Assembly: GCA_034696485.1 (NCBI GenBank)
Contig: JAQIWT010000776.1
Span: forward strand, 1-15,215
DNA: 15,215 nt
Direction of reading: 5' to 3'
Source of the DNA: Isohypsibius dastychi
Taxonomy: Eukaryota; Tardigrada; Eutardigrada; Parachela; Isohypsibiidae
The notes under the pieces are model-generated. The model saw nothing but the letters and a program-made list of their open reading frames with translations. It made no database searches and was not told the DNA's origin. Shown here one piece after another: positions 8,892-15,215 of this stretch. Numbering within the stretch: the stretch's first letter is position 1; the number at the start of each line of letters is the position of its first letter. The position numbers and the translations under genes were made by a program.

Positions 8892-11800
8892 ATGCAAGAA
8901 AAGTCCCTCAACCGTCTTGCACAAATCAGCCAGATGTTCGAAGGATGGATCGTGGCGTTTCGGGAGCTTTTTCAGGAGGAAGTCCAGAATCTGGAAACAT
9001 CTTTAAATGCTGAAAGCGAAACCGAACTGCGAACCATTGTAGAGGTGTTCAACATGGAACTGGTAAGTCTGAAGCACAATTGAAGGTTGACGCGGCAGTA
9101 CTGGAGTCCGCCATCAGTTTGTGTTTTTCTAGTCTTCTCTGGATTTTTTTCTTTTGTAGGGATGCAAGCGTGGTTTGCTCTTGCAAGAGGAAATGAAAAT
9201 TAACAGTAAATTCACAGAGATACTTGGGAAGCTTAGCCAGATGTCCGTCAGCAGGTGAGGTTTTTGTAAAGAAAGCTAGAAGTCAGTCCTTTTCCGCGTG
9301 TTTTCTCAGATTTTACTGGAAGACCGGAAGTAGTCGATGATGTTATTTTCTCTGTCGATCTTTTGAATGTAGAAGCTTTAAAGATATGATTTGTAAGTTG
9401 GTTGCTTCCAGATTGACGCAGGCTCGATCTCTGACCCCCACGTCAGCTTCACTTCCGGTCCACCTTTCAAACTCGCTCTCCGCTGAGCCGCACTCCACCG
9501 CAGATTCCGAACAAACTTTCTGCTCCGCTTTTAGTCATCTTTCGGACAGTCTGCTGCACTCCCCTTTGTCGGGAAACCATGAAGTAAGTCTGTGTCTTGA
9601 TCACTTCCGGTCGTTCAGCGCGTTCCTCAGATTGGTGGTTCGTGGGTGTCAGAAAATGCCCGCAATCGGGTCTTGTGATCTTTTCTTCGATTTCGCAGGA
9701 AGTCCAGACGAGCTCTCAGGAGACGCTGACGAGCAATGAGAGTGGAATTCAGATTCCGGCTGGATGCGGGGATTCTGAGTCGGTAACACCTTCTCCCATT
9801 TGTGATATCCCATGTTCCCCAACAAGTTTCCGATCAGTCGATTCCGAGGTCAAGGTTCGTGAAATTTATCCGAAACATGCAACGAAATTTGGACGGACAA
9901 TATTACTGTTTCTTGTACAAAAGCTTTGTAAAACACCGAACAACAACATATTGGAATATTCGTACAAAATATGCTGTTGTAATTGAGTTTATTATTGTTG
10001 TTATTATTTTCGCAGGAGACGTTTTCCGGGAGTCCACACATGTTGTATAAGAAGAGGATTGAAAGTCTTCGTGAGGGATATCAGTCGCGGATCTCGCTAG
10101 TCTCTCAGACTGTACGTTAAAATCCCTGAAATATTTCAAGATTTTCTTTTGTGCGGACATTTGTGTTTCAGAATACGTAGTTGATTTTTGAAAGAATCTG
10201 ATTCACGTTTTCGAAATTCTAACTCGCGTTGTTTTTCCATTATATTACTTGAATTGTTCGCGATCTTCAGGTTTCGTCCGCTGAATTTTATTCGAGGGAA
10301 CTTCCGGAATTGTCGCACAGTATTGGGCCGGAAACTGTTTCACAGAACGAAACTGCCGAACAGTCGTCCGATTACGAAGAAAACTCTCCGCGAACTTCTG
10401 AGTTGCTGTCTTTGGATAGAGACTTTGACGAGTTTCCTATCATCGACCCGGTCTGTAAAAGGATCTCAGATATTGAACTAGCATTCGAAATGAGCAAACT
10501 TGATTATCATGTTAATTTTAAGTTTGCTGGAAGTTATTGTACACAGATAATTATTATAAATTTATATGCAGTTTTTTCTATTTTTCAGACTGGCAGCCAT
10601 GCAGACTGCATTAATCTGCAATATGTGTCGGACCAAGACTCTGCAGTGACGGTGGAATCCGTCAGAGGATACCCAAAGATGACCGGAAGTTGCATCTTCA
10701 TCGATAGAAAAATACCAGTGAGTTCAGTAACTTACCTCATCATAATTGTAATGGTACGCCAGAATTAACTGTTCATCTTACGGAATCCTAACCAACACGG
10801 AGCTGGTTTTGTGTAACTTTCCTTCCCTGTTTGTTTGGTAATTGCAGAGTCCTCCATCGAATTTGTTTGTTGATTAAAAAATAGTACCAAAGGTACCAAA
10901 AATGGAACTTATTTATTGTTTTTGCTGTACTTTTAGGACGTATCCAAAATGCTGATGCTGGAAGGAGACCAGCGGATATGTTTCGAGCAGAACATTATTG
11001 TCACTCTTGTAGAGTGGGGTTTTCGCATGCGAGATAGCCTACGCAACTGCCTCTTACAAGTCATCACTTCCGGTCAGTCAGTTTTCCATCTTGCGATTAT
11101 CAAGACGGCTAGTTTTATTGTGCATTACCATTTCACAATTTATTCAAAAATTCTATATCCAGTCAGACTAGACCACGTAGTTGATTTCCGTGTTGAATGA
11201 TGGAAGAATTTCGAATTTCTTGTAATTTGAACTGTCTCAGTGTTCAGCAGAACGAGCTCGTTCATTTATGTATTCGGGAGTATTTCCGTTAAGAATTCAT
11301 TTTCTGCCGCAGGGAGTGGGATGGTTGCGCGCATTGCACCGGAAGTGAGCACGAAGTTGATTCCCGTGATTGCATTTTTGAAAGTTTGGAGGACAGAGAG
11401 CGAGGAAGCTGTGTGTGCTCCCGTTGTCATCTTGACGAGAACCGACAAGCAAGCACGCCAGGTACGGGAACGACGTTTCATTTTATATTCCTTCTTTTCT
11501 CTTCACTTTGTTTTTCGACACCAAATGGGACTGAAGGATTATTTTTGATGGTGTCAAATATCTAAAAGTGCCGAATACTTTCTAGTGCTCATATTGAAAA
11601 TTCTTACCACGGAATACGATCTCAGTGAAGAGTGAACAGAATTTTGAATATAATGTGGCTTCTTCATTGTATCCAGTGACCTGTCGTTTCATTTGTCTGA
11701 TTAAAGTAAGTGATCTTCGTTAAGTCAGCATTTGATTCTGCTGGATTCGATCTTAAAATCTGGTTTGTTTTCATATTTAACAAGTTCTAGTTTGACAACA

Positions 11801-12483
11801 TTTTCGTCGAACTTATTATACATGTTTTCTGACCTTTTTGTTTGGGGTTCTTTGCTGTTTTTGTTGATCTGAACTGGTTATTGTATTTATTAGATTATCG
11901 ATGACATTTATCGATTGGGATTGAGGTACAAGGTCCAGCTGATGGTTGAGACCATCGGGAACGGGGACCATGGGGAGAAACAGCTCATGATGACCAATAC
12001 AAAATTTCGGTCGACTTTCCGGCCCCAAGTTCGAGCTGGCACAATGCGAAATGTTCTGAGCAGTTTAAAAGGCCCGAGTAAGTTTTTTCTTTAGCTATAC
12101 TGTACATCGTAGAGCGATTGTTTTAAACTGCAATTCAATTTTTAGAAACGCCACGAAGCTTCTGTCAGTAAATTGAATTTCTTATTTTATGTTGCAGTTC
12201 GAGCACCTGTGGCTTCAACCGTCATCTTCCTTGAAGTTCTGGATAGAAGTCAGAAAGCCGATTATTATTCTGCCACTGAACGGCAACTCCCCAACACCTT
12301 GGCCACCGGGAATACCAAGGTTTGTTTTTAATTCAAGTAACGTTTTCTTTTATTACTTTGCGATTCAGATTTGCATTTTTCGTTGTTTTTCAGATGCTAC
12401 ATTTTGGTGAACACTTGAACGTGGATGATGCACTTGCCATTACGGCAGATTACCTCGATCCTGTTGAGTTTGCTCCCGATTGA
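8892..12483 (+). CDS. Putative degenerate Vasa/DDX3-like DEAD-box pseudo-helicase
   Basis: Twelve exons fit in phase: 8892-9062, 9160-9254, 9412-9583, 9699-9854, 10016-10111, 10271-10450, 10589-10717, 10937-11072, 11313-11461, 11894-12077, 12198-12319 and 12394-12483 (TGA), about 559 aa. Residues 1-90 look helical; about 90-290 are Ser/Thr/Pro-rich and probably disordered. From about 295 the order follows DEAD-box domain 1. CINLQY..VTVESVRG recalls the INFDKY..VEVSG pre-motif of Vasa/DDX3. WGFRMRDSLRNCLLQVITSG (360-379) sits at the Q-motif, EVSTK (389-393) at motif I GSGKT, LTRTDKQARQ (419-428) at motif Ia LAPTRELAVQ, GTMRN (477-481) at ATPGR and VLDRSQ (503-508) at VLDEAD. Motif III is either GEH (535-537) or a displaced SAT (514-516). 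The ATP-binding and catalytic residues are gone and no second RecA domain follows. Exon structure is fairly secure, apart from the weak donor GTCTGT after 10450. The family call is by eye. Alternative: an unrelated novel protein. Confidence 0.6.
11462..11893 (+). other. Intron 9 of the helicase-like gene
   Basis: This 432-bp phase-0 intron starts GTACGG and ends TATTTATTAG. The protein on its two sides joins without a gap against the DEAD-box pattern (..TDKQARQ, then IIDDIYRLG..), so no exon appears to be missing. It is AT-rich and I see no embedded gene. Confidence 0.7.
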
Positions 12484-12990
12484 CCGCTCTCCTCTTGTTC
12501 AGCTTTACTAGTCCGTGACGAAATGTTTTTCATTACTGAATATCATTCAGTTTCTTTACTTGTTTTGTGATTTATCCATGGATAGCTGTGACGCTAGAGT
12601 TCACTTTCTTTTTACTAACACATTACTTGGTTTTTTTGTCGTGAATCAGTCATGACCTTTATTGTCAAACAATCGTTGCCGTTTGAGTAAACAGGTTAGA
12701 GAGATGTTCGTGCCACTGTCTCTCTCTAACAACGATCCCACGTTCTGTCAGAATCTCACATGATTGCTCGTCTGGGAGGTCGGTATTCTTAATGACGCAC
12801 AACAATCTGTCTTGACGAGAAGAGTTTAGCAAACAATCATTTCTGTACGGAATCGATTATTTTGTGACAAGATACATTCAAGTACTCCCCTAACAAACAT
12901 GCACAGTTCCCAGTTATTCTTATGCAAACATACTCAAATCCAGGTTCAAGTATTCCCAGTCTTCCTGTTTTTATTATTTTGCCCGTCAAA
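12484..12990. other. Intergenic between helicase-like and receptor genes
   Basis: This stretch holds the 3' UTR of the upstream gene and the promoter/5' UTR of the receptor gene. No canonical plus-strand AATAAA follows the stop at 12483. Two inverted repeats stand out: CTGAAT-ATC-ATTCAG near 12536-12550, and a larger hairpin at 12672-12737. The receptor frame is open upstream to an alternative ATG at 12922. Confidence 0.5.
12672..12737. repeat. Hairpin-forming inverted repeat
   Basis: A perfect 10-bp inverted repeat, GTTAGAGAGA (12695-12704) and TCTCTCTAAC (12721-12730), encloses a 16-nt loop. A second pair, ATCGTTG (about 12672-12678) and CAACGAT (about 12730-12736), lies just outside and could extend the structure with an unpaired bulge on the 5' side. 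Confidence 0.5.
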
Positions 12991-14464
12991 ATGGAGCCAA
13001 CTAAATTTTCCTCGGAAATGCCAGCGTTCTGGCTGTTGAGTATTCTCGGCTTCCGGCGGAAGTTTACTAATCCTCTTTTCGAGAAAATATTTGTAACTGC
13101 ACGGAATTTGATTTTGGTGACCCTTTTATTTCTGACGTTCATCTGGTTCCTGCTGTTCACCATTTCCGTTCTGGAAGAAACCATCCGAATCTACGGCGAG
13201 AAAATGGCTTCGGGTTCGGAAAAGTCGTCAAACATTATCATCCGAATCTTGGATGAAATTCCCTGGATCTCAATCATCCTTCGCAATTTTCTTATTCTTC
13301 TCATTTTTTACATCCAATCCAGCCGATTTCCGGCGACCTTCACTCAACTTCAAAATCTGCAATTTGAAGTCAAATCCCAAATTGGGCTGATTCCACTAGA
13401 GTCCGCCGTGAAACTGTCACAGAAACTATTTCTAATTTCTCTCCTCTTCATAATACTGAGCACGCTGATGGTCATGCTATATTGGAACAAGGTGGATTTC
13501 AAACTAATGACCGAACCATGGACATTTGATCCTGTCCCATTCCAATTACCAAACTGTGACGTCATGGTCTTACTTGTCATCTTCACGACAATACCCTACG
13601 TCATGAGTCAAGCTGTCGTCTCGAGCCTCATTGGATTAAGCGAAGGTGCAATGCTGTTACTGCGAAATTTGAACATGAAAATCGAAGAAGTCACCAGTTG
13701 CAAACCGGAAATTTGCAAGAATTTGTATGAATTCCCGAGAAGACAGATGAAAATCGCCGAAATCAGAATAATTCACTATAATATCTGTGAATATATTATG
13801 GAGATTTCGGAGCAGTTTTCCAAAATTCTGTTCTGCTCGTTGGCGAGCGACTTTATCGTCGCGGTTGGCTTTATCGGTTTATTGATTGGTTATGAGCCAG
13901 AAGAGGATGTTAATAAGACATTCGATCGAGTTTATCATGCGACAGCTGCTCTATTATGGATGGGATTCTTTCTGACGGCACAATATTGGCCATTAGTGGC
14001 GCTTCATGAAGAGGTACAGTTGAAAACGTCAGAAATTCTTGCATTCTCCCATGGATTGATTGATTGATTGATTTATTTATTGTAGGCGGAGAGAACGAAC
14101 CATCTGGTGGAAGCTTTGACCTTTGCTCCTGAGATGACAACAGATGAGGTTAGAAAAGTATTGAAACAACCGTATTTAACACTCCATATAGTAATTTTTT
14201 GCAGGAGTCGGAACGTGAACTTGTTTATTTTCTACTTTCGACGAAGAATGCACATGTCGGTATCGTTGCCGGCAAGCTGTTCGTCTTTTCCCGCCATTTA
14301 TGCGTCACTGTTAGTCTTTATAGACATGCTTTCGCAATGTTCGCTGAGATGTGATTTTATTTCAGACCATAACTTTACTCTTTTCCTATGCTGTCATCGT
14401 TTATGAGCTCCTCCACCGCGAGCCTGCGACAAACAAAGCAGGCTCCTCATCAGGAGGACACTGA
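12991..14464 (+). CDS. Gustatory-receptor-family seven-helix chemoreceptor
   Basis: Four exons: 12991-14013, 14086-14148, 14205-14309 and 14366-14464 (stop TGA), giving 429 aa, a usual size for the family. All three introns are phase 0, short (72, 56 and 56 bp) and near the 3' end, the layout described for arthropod gustatory receptors. Hydrophobic segments lie at about 39-61, 90-110, 146-165, 190-216, 279-300, 315-338 and 398-412. The N-terminus (MPAFWLLSILGFRRK) resembles the family's conserved start. The last exon begins TITLLFSYAVIVYELL, in the place of the family's TM7 motif TYhhhhhQF. The Thr is kept, but the Tyr and the QF pair are not clear. These receptors form ligand-gated cation channels in sensory neurons, with an intracellular N-terminus; the ligand cannot be told. 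An upstream in-frame ATG at 12922 would add 23 residues, but 12991 fits the family start better. Confidence 0.85.
14054..14075 (+). repeat. TGAT tetranucleotide microsatellite
   Basis: About five tandem units of GATT/TGAT run directly into ATTTATTTATTGTAG, the branch-point/acceptor end of receptor intron 1. The intron is only 72 bp, so changes in repeat number would move the branch region. Confidence 0.7.
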
Positions 14465-14845
14465 ATGCTGCAACAGAAACCATCAACGAGCATGAGAAAA
14501 CGCTGTTTTCTGTCATTGAATGATTGAAGTCTCTGCCCCGGCGATCACGTACTTCCCACATTGTTCGTGGATCCACGAATTACATGTGACTTGATTCTTG
14601 GCCAGTTTGTGGTTTGCCGCATTGACAACGTCACAGCAAACTATCATATTAAAATGTACTGATAAACAGACAACCGACAGATTATAGCTGCGTGCGTCGA
14701 AGAATGCAAAGAACAGAATAATAGCAAGATGAGCCGTTATTCATTGCGTTCATAGTGACTTTTCTTATGAGCGTTCCATTTATAGATACAACTGTCTGAA
14801 ATCCAAACTGAAAAAGTGTCCGCGACTTGTGCGATCAAGTAAGTT
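14465..14845. other. Intergenic, 3' flank of the receptor gene
   Basis: This stretch is 381 bp with no convincing gene. The +1 frame across the receptor stop stays open to 14522 (RRTLNAATETINEHEKTLF), but no splice site leads into it. A variant poly(A) signal ATTAAA lies at 14648-14653, and a 16-bp perfect palindrome at 14564-14579. A possible exon (acceptor CCATTTATAG near 14785, donor GTAAGT near 14839) could belong to a gene on the right, but its frame cannot be confirmed. Confidence 0.4.
14564..14579. repeat. 16-bp perfect palindrome
   Basis: TTCGTGGATCCACGAA equals its own reverse complement. It lies 100 bp after the receptor stop. Palindromes of this size are typical of dimeric transcription-factor sites, but one of this length is also not very unlikely by chance in 15 kb. 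Confidence 0.5.
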
Positions 14846-15215
14846 ATGACCTTTGAGAGAGCATCGCAACATGTTTGGACTGTGGAGAGTTTGGCGCGAG
14901 CTTCTCTTACACAGACTTGCCAGAAGTGGCATCTTCGACAGAATGAAAAAGCGGTTGAACTAGGTTATTCGGTAAGGTACTTTATCCGGGAGAGCTTTTG
15001 TTTAAATGATGTCTCTTTTGTCGTATCCGAATGCCGTCCTACCCGCAGAATTTGCTCTGTTTTGCAGTTTCTTTGGCGCCTTGCAGGCGTTCGTGTCCGA
15101 CATGTCTATCACGATATTCCCCATACAGTCTGGGAACCTGATGCCACTCTGACGCAGCTGCGCCCCGAAGGCTGGTACCCAGCTTTATGGTCACTCTTTC
15201 GGTGTTCTCATAGAA
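14846..15215 (+). CDS. Unassigned open frame at right edge
   Basis: From an ATG at 14846 (MTFERASQHVWTVESL...) a plus-strand frame stays open to the window end, 123 codons without a stop. A likely phase-0 intron lies at 14972-15067 (GTAAGG to CTCTGTTTTGCAG, 96 bp). Removing it joins KAVELGYS to FLWRLAGVRVRHVYHD and continues with WEPDATLTQLRPEGWYPALW. The sequence is richer in GC and in Arg/Trp than the flanking intergenic DNA, which favours coding, but I do not recognise the family. A minus-strand frame is also open over part of the region, so even the strand is uncertain. Confidence 0.3.
   Translation, partial: MTFERASQHVWTVESLARASLTQTCQKWHLRQNEKAVELGYSVRYFIRESFCLNDVSFVVSECRPTRRICSVLQFLWRLAGVRVRHVYHDIPHTVWEPDATLTQLRPEGWYPALWSLFRCSHR

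Noticed and set aside
8607-8924. Minus-strand 105-codon frame between the divergent genes
   Set aside because: It overlaps the first coding exon of the helicase-like gene, shows no domain and has no partner exons.
13557-13564. Perfect CRE palindrome TGACGTCA (and TGACGTC at about 5092 and 5539)
   Set aside because: The perfect copy is inside receptor coding sequence, encoding CDVM. The others are partial sites in 3' regions, so they are probably chance.
14450-14522. Frame +1 past the receptor stop, open to 14522 (RRTLNAATETINEHEK...)
   Set aside because: A frameshift or an unseen splice site would be needed. The family normally ends soon after TM7, as the in-frame stop at 14462-14464 does.
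1-15215. tRNA, rRNA, CRISPR array, prokaryotic operon or intact transposon
   Set aside because: I looked for these and saw no tRNA T-arm with a partner, no spaced repeat array, no terminal inverted repeats with a transposase and no reverse-transcriptase motif.

Overview
This is a eukaryotic window. The genes are split by many short GT-AG introns, often only 53-100 bp, with pyrimidine-rich acceptors and TAG/CAG ends. A gustatory-receptor-type chemoreceptor with three phase-0 introns near its C-terminus points to an arthropod or close relative with a compact genome, such as a small-intron crustacean or a mite. The species cannot be fixed from this sequence. I saw no bacterial-style features, rRNA, tRNA, CRISPR array or intact transposon.

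Layout from left to right: (1) the 5' part of a minus-strand gene (about 1-1318), running off the left edge, with a weak COMM-domain-like look; (2) an intergenic/promoter stretch (1319-2599) containing a CArG-box-like site; (3) a complete plus-strand DAZ/Boule-like RNA-binding protein in 8 exons (2600-5025, 333 aa); (4) a complete minus-strand BTB-BACK-Kelch protein in 8 exons (8509 down to 5805, about 599 aa), tail-to-tail with the DAZ-like gene; (5) a plus-strand gene in about 12 exons (8892-12483, about 559 aa), head-to-head with the Kelch gene. Its C-terminal half reads as a degenerate, catalytically dead first RecA domain of a Vasa/DDX3-type DEAD-box helicase, and it stops before a second RecA domain; (6) a plus-strand seven-helix gustatory receptor in 4 exons (12991-14464, 429 aa); (7) an unassigned reading frame that runs off the right edge.

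The least ordinary items are the pseudo-helicase gene and a dispersed short motif, ACTTCCGG (often CACTTCCGGT), present about 11 times on both strands with seven copies in 9.3-11.4 kb. It lies in exons, introns and at a splice donor alike. DAZ family proteins are germline translation regulators and Vasa is a germline helicase, so two neighbouring genes may share germline expression; this is inference only. The Kelch protein is probably a Cullin-3 substrate adaptor and the receptor a chemosensory channel. Nothing else suggests that the genes act in one pathway.

Exon boundaries were set by hand from splice signals, reading-frame phase and family resemblance. No alignment or database search was run.
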